A stretch of DNA of 64,000 nt from CAYYYP01 sp964475985 (GTDB lineage Bacteria > Bdellovibrionota > UBA1018 > CAYHWW01). Under the pieces are notes generated by a model, which was given only the letters and a program-made list of their open reading frames with translations, had not been told where the DNA came from and ran no database searches. Each line of letters starts with the position of its first letter. Position 1 is the first letter of the stretch. Positions 52,931-62,420 of the stretch are shown here, piece after piece. Location: positions 134,960 through 198,959 of the forward strand of contig CAYYYP010000002.1 in assembly GCA_964475985.1 (NCBI GenBank), in the 5' to 3' direction. Both the position numbers and the translations under genes were made by a program.

Positions 52931-53689
52931 CTAAAGCTTGATCCAAAGATAACCGCGATTTTTTTGCGCAGTTTTATCTTGGGTCACCATACCCTTAAGT
53001 AAAGTCTCTTCGGAAACCCAGTAGGGCTCATACCATTGACGATCGGGGTCCATTACGAGGGCGCGTTTGTTTTTTGCATCATAGGCGGCAATGGGAGCGT
53101 AGTGACCGGCATCGGCGTCTCCGGTGTAAACACCTTGAATGAAATTGATCAAAACAAAATCGTGATCGGATTTTTCATTTTCAACTAAGACTTTGTGAAG
53201 TTTATCTTTGGTTGCTTTAGACGTGTCGTTGGTGTGCACGGCTTCCACTTTTACGTCCTTAAAGCCATGGGCCCCGAAACTTTCCTCAACGATGGTTTTC
53301 AGTTCATCAAGGCTCACTCCATGGCCGCCTTCGCCTAGGCCCTTATGCCAAACTTCGTTTTTCACTTTTGCAAGTAGGTTCTTCTGGGTGACGAGCTCAT
53401 CATCTGAGGTGAATTTTTGATCCTTTTTTGCGGCATTCAAAAGCATGGTCACGACCGCTAGGGAGCAGGCCCGCTCGTCTTGCTGAGGGACATAGTAAGG
53501 GCTGATCGCCCAATAATCGGGTGCCGCACTTCTGCGCATATAATCATGGGATTTGGAAAGGACTATAGCTTCCGGACCATACTTTGGTTTTGTTTCCGCA
53601 AAGCCGGGACTCGCACTAGATAAAACAAAGCTAGATGCGATCAGGGACCAAAAACTTAGATTTAAAAAATATTTAAAACGTGATTTCAT
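52931..53689 (-). CDS. exported phytochelatin-synthase-like cysteine protease
   Basis: 252 aa; signal peptide 1-31 ending GFAE; GAGGT 4 bases before ATG 53689. The papain-like triad is visible: Cys75 in 'ERACSLAVVTMLLNA', His196 in 'GHYAPIAAYD' and Asp214 in 'ALVMDPDR'. The His-to-Asp spacing of 18 residues equals that of plant PCS (His162, Asp180). Family members cleave or transpeptidate glutathione; bacterial forms mainly hydrolyse it. Export to the periplasm fits glutathione breakdown or metal handling. First gene of a run with hutU and epmC. Confidence 0.85.
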   Translation of the reverse strand: MKSRFKYFLNLSFWSLIASSFVLSSASPGFAETKPKYGPEAIVLSKSHDYMRRSAAPDYWAISPYYVPQQDERACSLAVVTMLLNAAKKDQKFTSDDELVTQKNLLAKVKNEVWHKGLGEGGHGVSLDELKTIVEESFGAHGFKDVKVEAVHTNDTSKATKDKLHKVLVENEKSDHDFVLINFIQGVYTGDADAGHYAPIAAYDAKNKRALVMDPDRQWYEPYWVSEETLLKGMVTQDKTAQKNRGYLWIKL

Positions 53690-53782
53690 AAGACCTCTTT
53701 GATGATGATTTGGGACGTAAATTCCGGGATGAGCTTCACTATACCGGAAATTTAAAAATGAAAATAATGTTTCTGCCGGGCT

Positions 53783-54940
53783 TTACGTGAGAGCTTGTTT
53801 TAGGTCTGCGATAAGATCGTCGGCATTTTCAATGCCAACGGATAATCTTACGAGCTCGCCCGTGATGCCAATTTTCTTGCGCAACTCCTCCGGTACACTT
53901 GCATGGGTCATGGATTCAGGGTGATTGATGAGGGATTCGACCCCACCTAAACTCTCGGCTAACGAAAAAACTTTAAGACTCGTCAGAAATTTTTTCGTGC
54001 GATCAGGCGCTCCGGCGACCCTTGCTGAAATCATGCCGGAAAAACCCGACATCTGTTTTTTTGCCAACTGGTGCTGCGGATGACTTTCCAGGCCAGGAAA
54101 AATCACTTCCTTAAGACCAGGCATTTTCGTCATTGCATTGGCTACGATAAGCGCATTTTCATGATGCTTTTTCATTCTTAAGGCTAGGGTTTTGATGCTT
54201 CGTAAAAGTAGAAAACATTCTATGGGCGCATTCACGCTGCCTGCCGCAAACTGGATGAACTGGATTTCCTTAGCCAGGTTATCGTCATTCAGCATGACGG
54301 CGCCGCCTATGACATCGCTATGGCCACCAATATATTTTGTTGAACTGTGTATAGAAATATCGGCGCCTAATTTAAGCGGACTTTGAAATATCGGTGAGGC
54401 AAAAGTGTTGTCCACCACAGTCAGTGCTCCAGCCGACTTTGCTAAGGCAGTAATCGCCGCAATGTCCACCAGATGAAGCAAGGGATTGGTGGGAGTTTCC
54501 ACCCAGATCATCCGGGTATTCTTTTTAAACCGGGATTTTAGTGCGGAGGCATCCCTCAGATCAATGAATTCAAATTCAATCTGGTATTTGGCAAATAGTC
54601 TCCTGAAAAGCCTACCGGTACCCCCGTAGACGTCCTCACTCACGATAACGTGATCACCAGGATTTAGGAGTTGCGCGAGCGCCTGGGTAGCGGCGAGGCC
54701 TGATGAAAAAGATATAGCGTGCTTAGCTCCTTCGAGGGCTGCGAGGGAAGACTCAAGTGCCGTGCGCGTAGGATTTCCTGCCCTTGAATAATCATAAACC
54801 TTGGGATGGCCAGGTGAGTCTTGGACATAGGTTGACGTCTGGAAAATAGGCGTCATGATGGCGCCTGTTACAGGCTCTGGACTTACGCCTGCGTGAACAC
54901 AAAGGGTTTCCATATGAGAGATGGGAGAGGTCGGTTTCAT
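53783..54940 (-). CDS. cystathionine gamma-synthase/lyase family PLP enzyme
   Basis: 385 aa from ATG 54940; a longer TTG reading to 54988 is less likely because the family consensus starts with 'METLCVHAG'. The PLP Lys lies in 'HSSTKYIGGHSDV', and 'SSGLAATQAL', 'VETPTNP' and 'SLAESLGGVESLINHP' are typical Cys/Met-metabolism motifs. It acts on cystathionine or O-acylhomoserine in transsulfuration; synthase and lyase cannot be told apart from this sequence alone. Cytoplasmic. Confidence 0.9.
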   Translation of the reverse strand: MKPTSPISHMETLCVHAGVSPEPVTGAIMTPIFQTSTYVQDSPGHPKVYDYSRAGNPTRTALESSLAALEGAKHAISFSSGLAATQALAQLLNPGDHVIVSEDVYGGTGRLFRRLFAKYQIEFEFIDLRDASALKSRFKKNTRMIWVETPTNPLLHLVDIAAITALAKSAGALTVVDNTFASPIFQSPLKLGADISIHSSTKYIGGHSDVIGGAVMLNDDNLAKEIQFIQFAAGSVNAPIECFLLLRSIKTLALRMKKHHENALIVANAMTKMPGLKEVIFPGLESHPQHQLAKKQMSGFSGMISARVAGAPDRTKKFLTSLKVFSLAESLGGVESLINHPESMTHASVPEELRKKIGITGELVRLSVGIENADDLIADLKQALT

Positions 54941-55016
54941 AAAGTTTACTATGACTGAACCGGGTTGGATTTCCCATGGGAAAAACAAAGTAACGTTAAG
55001 TCCTAAACTTTAAATT

Positions 55017-56165
55017 TTAGAGCTGCGGACTCTCTTGCCATAGTTTTTCGGGGAGGACAGCCCTAGGCAACTCGCATACAAATGTCGTTCCGTGGTTGGG
55101 CATACTTTCCACCCAAACTTTTCCACCGTGGGATTCCACTGCTAGGCGTACGAAGGAAAGTCCAATGCCCCAGCCCTGCTGTTTCCCGGCCCTGGCCGTT
55201 TCGGTACGCTTAAAGTGCGCAAACAAAGTGGTTTGGTCTTTTATGGAAATAGCCGGTCCTTCATTGTGAACAGAAATGCGCACATATTCCTGCGACATTT
55301 TAAGATCAACAGTTACGGGAGACTTGGAATCACCATACTTAATGGCGTTAGTAGCCAGATTTTCAATGACACGTTTTAATCGTTCGCCATTCCATCTGCC
55401 CTGAATTTCAGGGGTCGTCGATTTTAAAAGAAACCGGTCGCCATGAATGACGGTGAGTTCTTCTAGTACTTCTTTGGTTAAACTATTGAGCTCAAGCTCC
55501 TCTAATTCAAACTTTAATTTCTCTTTTGCTCTGAGGCGGTTTGCGTTGAGTAGATCCTCAATCATATGATCGACCCGTTCAATGTTACTGAGAATGCGAC
55601 TGATGTTGGTTTTTACTTTCTCTGGATCATTGAGCAATCTGAGCACTAGCTGGGCACTCATTTTTGCTGCCGCAAGCGGGTTTCTTAGGTCATGACCCAG
55701 CGCTGAAATAAAAAGATCCCGGATCCTGCGCTCGGCTCGCAGTTCTTCCGCGTCGGCGAGTGAGATCTCATAGAGGCGCTGATTTTCTACAGATAACCTA
55801 CGGGCTTTTAGGAGGGAATTTATGCGAACTTTGAGTTCCCGTGAATCCACCGGAAGTATAATCAGTTCATCAATCACCTCCCAAAGGGAAGGGTCAGATT
55901 TATTGGCTTCGCGGTTTAACGTGACTAAACAGATGGGAAGGACTCTAGGTAGTTCCGTAAGTTTTCGGTGAATTAAATCGGAGCGACATTGGTAAAAATG
56001 GACCCCATCTAAAATACAAAGATCGAAAGAAATATTTTCACGGATACTGTCCACGGTATCGAGGATTTCGAAATCCGCCGAAAATTCGCGGACCAATAAA
56101 TCATAATTGGCTCGGTTCTCTAATAGGATGAGGAGTTTGGGCCTAATCAGCGTCGTTCCCAGCAT
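55017..56165 (-). CDS. histidine kinase with receiver-like N-terminus, KaiC partner
   Basis: 382 aa from ATG 56165, which follows the KaiC-like stop by one base (TAGAATG). The N-terminal domain (about 8-120) is receiver-like with Asp53 in 'LCILDG', but lacks the acidic pair and the conserved Lys. HisKA has His158 in 'ALGHDLRNPLAA'. The ATPase domain shows N box 'ENLATNAIKYG', G1-like 'HNEGPAI' and G2 'GWGIGLSFVRL'. No transmembrane segment, so it is cytoplasmic. Tight coupling implies it reads or relays the state of the KaiC-like ATPase. In KaiABC systems the kinase SasA has that role, though its domains differ. Confidence 0.87.
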   Translation of the reverse strand: MLGTTLIRPKLLILLENRANYDLLVREFSADFEILDTVDSIRENISFDLCILDGVHFYQCRSDLIHRKLTELPRVLPICLVTLNREANKSDPSLWEVIDELIILPVDSRELKVRINSLLKARRLSVENQRLYEISLADAEELRAERRIRDLFISALGHDLRNPLAAAKMSAQLVLRLLNDPEKVKTNISRILSNIERVDHMIEDLLNANRLRAKEKLKFELEELELNSLTKEVLEELTVIHGDRFLLKSTTPEIQGRWNGERLKRVIENLATNAIKYGDSKSPVTVDLKMSQEYVRISVHNEGPAISIKDQTTLFAHFKRTETARAGKQQGWGIGLSFVRLAVESHGGKVWVESMPNHGTTFVCELPRAVLPEKLWQESPQL

Positions 56166-56166
56166 T

Positions 56167-57642
56167 CTAATGACTTTTACTTGTGTCGGTAAAAGCCGTT
56201 CTCTCGGGAATTCCACGCAAAATGCCTCGTAAGTGCTTAAGTGGGGTACCCACCTTTATTCCCTCACCGGAGATGTCAAATTCTCGTAAAGTACGCTCAA
56301 AGTCGCCCATGCGTTTTTTCAGAATCCCAATGGCCCTTTTTACCTCACCGTCGACTTCGATATAACGCAGGAAAATAATATTATCCGTCATGAAGCTAAT
56401 GCCCTGTTCCGTTGCGCGAAACTCACCGGTGATGCTTTCCACTTCCTTAACTGCAATCACCGTGACGCCCATATTGGCTAGGTATTTAAAAATACCGCGC
56501 AACTTGATGGAGAGGTCATTTCCGCGGGCAGCCATATGATAACCGGCTACGCTGTCGACCATGATCATGCGAGTGTCTTTTTCTTCAACCTCTATACGAA
56601 TTTTATGGGAGATTTCGTCAGCCGACAGAAGCAGCGGTTCTACGGGGATGATCTCCAAATACCCACCGTTAAGCATCGCATCAATTGGTATTTGCAAAGC
56701 GGCTGCTCGTCGTATGAGGGAATCTCTGGATTCTTCAAAGGTAAACAAAACACTTCGCATTTTTTTGCGGGCCGTCTCAGCTAAGAACTGTAACCCAAGT
56801 GTGGTTTTCCCTGCGCCCGCCGGCCCCGTGACGATGGTCACTGTACTTTGCTCAATTCCGCCTTTGAGGAGGTGATCCAGTTCCGCAATTCCTGAACTTA
56901 AAACCCCGTTTCCGTGCTCCCGCCCATGTTCTGCGGGCGTGAGCCTAACAAAAACCTGGTAACCATAATCACTTAAGCAAAGGGTATGTTTACCCGATTT
57001 AAAGCTCGAACCTCGGAATTTATTGACCTCAAGAGTGCGGCCCTGGGCTGTTTGTTCAAGGCTTATGACACCGTCACTTAAGTACATCACATCGTCATCG
57101 GGTGTGCTGGCCGAGCCCTCTGAAGTGAACAAGACCGTGGCCTCTTGCTCTAGCAAAAAACGCATGAAGGACAAAAGTTGTTTTCGAAATTGGTGATTAT
57201 CGATGGCGAGGTAACGGAGGTGGGATGTGGAATCTAGAAAAACGCGAGAAGGTTTAATACGTCTTACGTGCTCGATAATTTTTTTTGTGATGGGGTCACG
57301 TTCTATTTCGGCGGGAGAAAACAGATCATAACTTTTGACTTCCGCAAAAAAATCAGATTTTGGACTCAAGTCCAAAAAATCCATTCCCTTTGTTTCAATA
57401 TTGATGCTGGCCGCGTTCTGGACAAGATCCTTAACGTTTTCCCCAAGCGTAATGAACAGAACTTTTTCGCCTTGCGCTGCTCCTTCGGACAGAAAATGCA
57501 GGCCCAATGTCGTTTTGCCGGTACCTGGACCGCCTCGCACGACATAGCCTCGCAGTGGAATCATCCCGCCATTTAATACATCATCAAGCCCCGCTACACC
57601 CGTTTTGACTCTGGTTTGATCAAGCAAGGGAGTCGAATTCAT
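56167..57642 (-). CDS. KaiC-like double-domain ATPase
   Basis: 491 aa from ATG 57642, with GAGGTG 3 bases upstream. Two RecA-like KaiC domains: first P-loop 'GGPGTGKTT' (37-45) with Walker B Asp137, second 'GPAGAGKTT' (273-281) with Asp363. The catalytic Glu pair is 'FEES' (303-304) in the second domain, but only one Glu (Glu68) in the first. In KaiC the second domain is phosphorylated on adjacent Ser431 and Thr432. Here the aligned pair is Ser416-Phe417, so only the Ser is available. KaiA and KaiB are not seen. It probably works as a KaiC-type switch with the coupled histidine kinase. Confidence 0.92.
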   Translation of the reverse strand: MNSTPLLDQTRVKTGVAGLDDVLNGGMIPLRGYVVRGGPGTGKTTLGLHFLSEGAAQGEKVLFITLGENVKDLVQNAASINIETKGMDFLDLSPKSDFFAEVKSYDLFSPAEIERDPITKKIIEHVRRIKPSRVFLDSTSHLRYLAIDNHQFRKQLLSFMRFLLEQEATVLFTSEGSASTPDDDVMYLSDGVISLEQTAQGRTLEVNKFRGSSFKSGKHTLCLSDYGYQVFVRLTPAEHGREHGNGVLSSGIAELDHLLKGGIEQSTVTIVTGPAGAGKTTLGLQFLAETARKKMRSVLFTFEESRDSLIRRAAALQIPIDAMLNGGYLEIIPVEPLLLSADEISHKIRIEVEEKDTRMIMVDSVAGYHMAARGNDLSIKLRGIFKYLANMGVTVIAVKEVESITGEFRATEQGISFMTDNIIFLRYIEVDGEVKRAIGILKKRMGDFERTLREFDISGEGIKVGTPLKHLRGILRGIPERTAFTDTSKSH

Positions 57643-57832
57643 AATCACCTCATAAATAGTTGCGCCAATAAAAGGGAGTAAGAGCTTTACCTTATTCACA
57701 CTAGAGATACAAATGTTCCCATGGTGTGGCGCGTTAGGTGCCAGGACTAATATATTGCAGATTTCCGGTTATTTTTTATTCATCACGCGCATTTTAATTT
57801 TATAACCGTGGTGAGTTTTATATAAATTTCAC

Positions 57833-58726
57833 ATGGGTAAAAATTTTAAAGGAACTTTCATTTTTGGATTAATTTTGACGTTCTTTGCAGCAGGACAAAT
57901 GCAGGCTGCAGAATTTTCTTGCAAGGCCCATGAGCCAGGATGCGATAAAAGTTTTTTCAGGCATTTTAAAGCGCTAGAGGCTGCGTTTACTAAAGCCGAA
58001 AAACAAAACAGCGTTTTGTTCAGCGAGTTGGGCAAGGCCGTTGAACAAGCCTATCAAAGTGTTTGGCTGCAACGGTATCAAGATGGAATGCAAGTCCATC
58101 TCTCCCAGCGAGTACCCTTCAGCAAAACTACGTTGCCATCCCACGAAGGAAGCACTTTCATCATCAAGTTTCACAGCGCAGAAAATAGCGAAGCCAAAGA
58201 TAAGGGGGCTTTCTTTTTTCATTGGTCACCTAGGGTAACGGGCATCTATGACGTTGATCTCTTTAAGGTCATCCTGGCCGGATATCCTAGGGATCCTTCA
58301 TTGCTCAATTGGCCAGAGGGCAAAAAAATTCCTGATTCAGAACTGACGGAAATCTTTAGACCCCACACTGAGTCTTCGCCTAAAAATTTAAGTGGTGGGC
58401 TTGCCGTAACCTACGCCATGTATCGCTTGGACGCCCATCTTGGATTGCCTTTGGAGCAACAATCTACCCGCATGATTCTCCGAAAGAATTTTCAGCAAGG
58501 TTATATCTTAGTCGGGATGCCGTCACCTGATTACGGAAAAGGTGCGGTGGAAGATGCAGGTTTTGTGTACGTTTTTAAAACTGACCGAGAGCCCAAAGGG
58601 GATTCCAATTCCGATCGTTATGCGGACGGGAAAAAATTTAAGGCCGGGAGCTGGCAAGCGCTGGCCTTTGATGCAGGTAAACTTGAAAAGAAGTTTAGGC
58701 CTAAGCGTGGTCTCTTTCGGGAATAG
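57833..58726 (+). CDS. exported protein, unknown function
   Basis: 297 aa; signal peptide 1-25 ending MQAA. The mature chain has two early Cys (30 and 37 region) and is a mixed alpha/beta domain with 'GAFFFHWSPRVTGIYDVDLF' and 'GYILVGMPSPDYGKGAVEDAG' as its most distinct stretches. No family recognised. It ends 9 bases before the methyltransferase gene, so they are likely co-transcribed. The 133-base region upstream is AT-rich, with no clear promoter that I can defend. Confidence 0.6.
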   Translation: MGKNFKGTFIFGLILTFFAAGQMQAAEFSCKAHEPGCDKSFFRHFKALEAAFTKAEKQNSVLFSELGKAVEQAYQSVWLQRYQDGMQVHLSQRVPFSKTTLPSHEGSTFIIKFHSAENSEAKDKGAFFFHWSPRVTGIYDVDLFKVILAGYPRDPSLLNWPEGKKIPDSELTEIFRPHTESSPKNLSGGLAVTYAMYRLDAHLGLPLEQQSTRMILRKNFQQGYILVGMPSPDYGKGAVEDAGFVYVFKTDREPKGDSNSDRYADGKKFKAGSWQALAFDAGKLEKKFRPKRGLFRE

Positions 58727-58735
58727 GGGAGTAAA

Positions 58736-59602
58736 ATGGCGCGAAAAACGGTCCCAAAAAATAGAGCACTCAAAAACGCTGAACAATTTAAAGTCCTCAA
58801 CGAGGATGACGCCGTGGAAAAATGGCGAAGGTACCTTGAGCTCCAAGTTATCTTATTTGCAAAAAGCGAATTTGAACTGCTGCAGAGAAAGGGATTGTTT
58901 TCCTCTTCAAGCCCGGTCCTTGATTTAGGTTGCGGCCCCGGGCTTTACACAAGGGCGTTACGGGCATGGAATCCTAACGTTTTTGTGGTGGCGGCAGATA
59001 CAAATTTGGCGTTGTTAAGCGAATTTGAATCGGCCTTACAAACCCAGCCCGATGCCGGAATTAAAATTATCAAATGGACGGCGGGTACCACCACCATTCC
59101 GAAGGAAGTGAGGACCTGTAAAACGGTGATCCTCCGCTATGTGCTGCAGCATAATCATCGACCTATAAAAATTTTAAAGTCCCTGAAAAAAAGCCTGGGT
59201 CGAGGCTCACTTATATGCATCATTGAAGAGGACGATGGGCTTTACCAGTTTGATCCTCCCTTTCCGGCATTTGAGCGCGTCATCAAGATTTGGGATACCT
59301 GGGCTAAAAGTTATAAGGCCGATCGTTGCGTAGGGCGGAAGATCCCCATGATGGCGGCAAAAGCCGGGCTTGAGGTCGTTGATTTGAATGTGCTTGCCCA
59401 TACTCCCTATTCTTCAGACATCGATTTGTTTTTGGAATATTTTAAGCTCTCATTTGATATCGTTACCGCGACTTCTCCTAGGATACTCAACGCTTCCCAA
59501 TCCCATGAGCTCACGAAGGCTTTTGATCAATATGCAAGAAAGTACGGGAAAAATTGTTTTCTTTTTTATCCGCAAGTGATGACGATCGTGCGAGTCCCCT
59601 AG
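58736..59602 (+). CDS. SAM-dependent methyltransferase
   Basis: 288 aa with GGGGAG 5 bases before ATG 58736. Motif I is 'VLDLGCGPGLYTRAL' (about 62-76), motif II acidic Asp in 'VVAADTN', and a post-I strand 'KTVILRYVLQHNHRP' follows. Class I fold; the substrate is unknown and the N-terminal 45 residues are basic. Co-transcribed with the exported protein upstream. It ends 2 bases before the stop of the convergent sensor kinase. Confidence 0.82.
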   Translation: MARKTVPKNRALKNAEQFKVLNEDDAVEKWRRYLELQVILFAKSEFELLQRKGLFSSSSPVLDLGCGPGLYTRALRAWNPNVFVVAADTNLALLSEFESALQTQPDAGIKIIKWTAGTTTIPKEVRTCKTVILRYVLQHNHRPIKILKSLKKSLGRGSLICIIEEDDGLYQFDPPFPAFERVIKIWDTWAKSYKADRCVGRKIPMMAAKAGLEVVDLNVLAHTPYSSDIDLFLEYFKLSFDIVTATSPRILNASQSHELTKAFDQYARKYGKNCFLFYPQVMTIVRVP

Positions 59603-59604
59603 GA

Positions 59605-62253
59605 TCAGTGGGCCGAAGCGGAGAGTTTGTGGGTGTCCGCGTGGGATGGGCCGGCATACTCCCGACCGCCAGGCTGGATCGCATTGATGGGAGTCAGCGG
59701 GAGTTCAATAATAAAAGTTGAGCCTTTGCCTTGGTCACTTTTTATTTGAATCGTGCCGTTATGGGATTCCACGATCTGTTTGGCGATAAAAAGTCCCAGA
59801 CCAAGGCCTGCGACTTTTCGCGATACGATGGCGCGTTCAAAACGGTCAAATATCTTTGCTTGCAGTTCGGCCGGAATGCCTGGCCCAAGGTCTTGAACTA
59901 TGATCCTTGCCGTTTCGCCCTCACGATTCACTTTGATTTTGACCGGCGCACCCGGTGCGTATTTAACGGCATTAGACAAAAGATTGACCACCACTTGTTC
60001 AATCCGGGTGCGATCCCAGAGGCCCACGATCATAGGCTCTATACTGAGTTCAAGATCGCACTTGGCGGCGGCCACGGCACTTGAATAACGTTCCACTAGT
60101 TCCTTCACCAAATCAGAAATATTGAGGGGCTCAAAATTAAAACTAAATTTTCCCGTGCGGATTTTCACGACGTCCAAGAGATCGTCCACTAAGTGAGTGA
60201 GCTGATCCACATGTTTTAAAGACGTTGTCAGCATTTTCGCTAATTTTTCCACCGGCGGGACGGTGCCGGTCGTGGGGTTTACTCCCCGTTGATTCATTTG
60301 GAGCAAAAGTTTTAGGGAAGTGATGGGAGTCTTAAGTTCATGGGAGGCAATGGAGAAAAATTCGTCACGTGCGCGGATAGCTTCCTGGGCTTCCTGGTAA
60401 AGTTTTGCGTTATCGATGGCGATGGCTGCGCGCTGAGCAAGTTCTTCGGCGACCATTAAGTCTTCCCGAGTGTACTGACGCGAGGGCTGGCTTAGAATAA
60501 AGGTAATGACGCCAAAGACTCGGTCCCGTGCCTTAAGCGGCACGACCATGGCTGACTTCATCCCAAGTTTTTGTACCATCGCGAGGTGCTCAGCATTTTG
60601 GGTCGCTTTTTCTAAGAGTTCATCGGAAATGTTCGTATAGAGTTCCGACTTGCCCGTACGCAAAACATTAGCGGCCCCCAAAGGTGCTTCCCAATTTACG
60701 GGATATTTTTGCTGGATTTGATTTGCGATCTCCAGTTTTTCTGGATTGGGATGGGCCAGCGCCACGGATCTAGGCGTCTTTCCTTCTTCTACCACATCAA
60801 TGGCGCACCAGTCGGCCAGCGATTTTACGGCTAGCTTTGCGAGGGAAGAAAAGGTTTGTTCGTAATGCAGAGAGAGCGAAAGGGTAGCGGTTGCTTCTAT
60901 TAAAAACGCTGAATTTTCTTCGTTTCGTTTTTGTTGCGTAATGTCGCGTAGGAAAACTGTGAATAAGGGAGGTTCCACCGTGGGCACCCGGGTAATGGCG
61001 ATTTCCGCGGGAAAGGTTGATTCATCTGATCGCACAGCGAGGATTTCAATGCGCTTATTTAGGAAAGGACCTTCGCCTCTAGATAAAAAGTGTTTCAGGC
61101 TTCGGCGCAAAACTAACCGATGATCGGGAGGGAAAAATGTTTCCGTAATGTCCCGGCCCAATACGGCCTGTTTGTTCTGCTTAAAAACTTTTTCTGCGGC
61201 AGGGTTAAAACCAAGGATTTTTCCGTCCTGATTCATTGAAATGATGCAATCCAGCGCCGTATCCAAAATCGCCGCTTTATGGGCTTCGCTGGCCCGTACG
61301 AGTTCGTAGGCTTCGGCGCGTTTTAAAACTTGGCCAATTTGGCTGCCGATAGCCCCCATGATCTTCATGAGATCGGGGTCCTCAGCCATTTTTTTTCGGC
61401 TGTAAAATTCAAGCAGTCCCATGGTTTCGTCCTGAACCGTGATGGGTAGTACTACGGCCGTAAGCAGCCCTTCCTGGAATGCAGCACCAAACCTTGGAAA
61501 ATTATTTTCATTTGCGACTTCGTTGATCCAAAGTGGGGTCTGAGTCGACCACACATTTTCGGGCAGACGGCTATTCTTAGAATGTACTTTCCGAAAGCTT
61601 TCGGTGATGAACTCAGCACTTCCCACCGTTGGATCATGCCACTCCGCCTCACAACGTAAACCCTGAGAATGGCGATCTAGTTTCCAAAAAGTTCCTAGAT
61701 CCCAGCCTAAACTTTGGCAGATGGACTTCAATACCTTGGGTACGGCATCTTCTATGTTGGAGAACTCCGCTAGCGCTTGCGTTGCCGCCTGTTGAACCGC
61801 AACGAGTCGCGCAGTCCTTGCGTGTTGCCGACGAATCTCCGCAAAGATGGCGACTTTGGCCTTAAGGATCTGCGCGTCAAAGGGTTTATAAATATAATCA
61901 ACCGCGCCATGCTCGTAACCTTCGTGGGCGAACTTTTCATCTTTATTGATGGCGGTGATGAATATGATGGGGATTTCCCGGGTCCTTTCGCTGCTACGAA
62001 TTAAAGTTGCCGTTTCAAAGCCGTTGAGATTTGGCATTTGCACGTCCATAAGGATCAGCGCCGGGGTGTTATCCAATAAATAGCGCAGCGCTTCATCTCC
62101 GGAGGGCATTTTTACGAGTTGATACTCAGCGCAAGCTAGAACTGCTTCCAGCGAAAAAAGATTCTCTTGCCTATCGTCGACTAAAAGTATTTCGATTTTA
62201 TCGAGATCATATCTTTTTTTCAAATGCGCTAACGCTCCCCTTAACGGCCCCAT
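59605..62253 (-). CDS. REC-GAF-PAS-GAF hybrid sensor histidine kinase
   Basis: 882 aa, no transmembrane segment. Receiver (20-135): Asp26-Asp27, phospho-site Asp70, Lys123. GAF (about 150-312). PAS (about 322-442). GAF (about 455-615). HisKA with His638 in 'SIASHELKTPITSL'. ATPase with N box 'VVNLLSNAVKYAP', G1 'DLGPGIP' and G2 'GLGLGLFIAK'. A receiver at the front suggests that its kinase activity is set by another kinase, with GAF and PAS sensing small ligands or redox state. Divergent from the poly-HAMP gene, with 167 bases between. Confidence 0.92.
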   Translation of the reverse strand: MGPLRGALAHLKKRYDLDKIEILLVDDRQENLFSLEAVLACAEYQLVKMPSGDEALRYLLDNTPALILMDVQMPNLNGFETATLIRSSERTREIPIIFITAINKDEKFAHEGYEHGAVDYIYKPFDAQILKAKVAIFAEIRRQHARTARLVAVQQAATQALAEFSNIEDAVPKVLKSICQSLGWDLGTFWKLDRHSQGLRCEAEWHDPTVGSAEFITESFRKVHSKNSRLPENVWSTQTPLWINEVANENNFPRFGAAFQEGLLTAVVLPITVQDETMGLLEFYSRKKMAEDPDLMKIMGAIGSQIGQVLKRAEAYELVRASEAHKAAILDTALDCIISMNQDGKILGFNPAAEKVFKQNKQAVLGRDITETFFPPDHRLVLRRSLKHFLSRGEGPFLNKRIEILAVRSDESTFPAEIAITRVPTVEPPLFTVFLRDITQQKRNEENSAFLIEATATLSLSLHYEQTFSSLAKLAVKSLADWCAIDVVEEGKTPRSVALAHPNPEKLEIANQIQQKYPVNWEAPLGAANVLRTGKSELYTNISDELLEKATQNAEHLAMVQKLGMKSAMVVPLKARDRVFGVITFILSQPSRQYTREDLMVAEELAQRAAIAIDNAKLYQEAQEAIRARDEFFSIASHELKTPITSLKLLLQMNQRGVNPTTGTVPPVEKLAKMLTTSLKHVDQLTHLVDDLLDVVKIRTGKFSFNFEPLNISDLVKELVERYSSAVAAAKCDLELSIEPMIVGLWDRTRIEQVVVNLLSNAVKYAPGAPVKIKVNREGETARIIVQDLGPGIPAELQAKIFDRFERAIVSRKVAGLGLGLFIAKQIVESHNGTIQIKSDQGKGSTFIIELPLTPINAIQPGGREYAGPSHADTHKLSASAH

Positions 62254-62420
62254 AATAAATTATCTGGTTTTCGTATTTGAAGCAAGGTTGATGCAGATAA
62301 AGTCACGACGCGACTGGCAAAGATTTTCAAATTTAAATTAGAAGAACTTTATGTACGGGCTTGCGGGTTTTCGAAATCGATTGCAAAGTTTACGCCTAAG
62401 TTTGTTTTTAGGGGGTTCGC

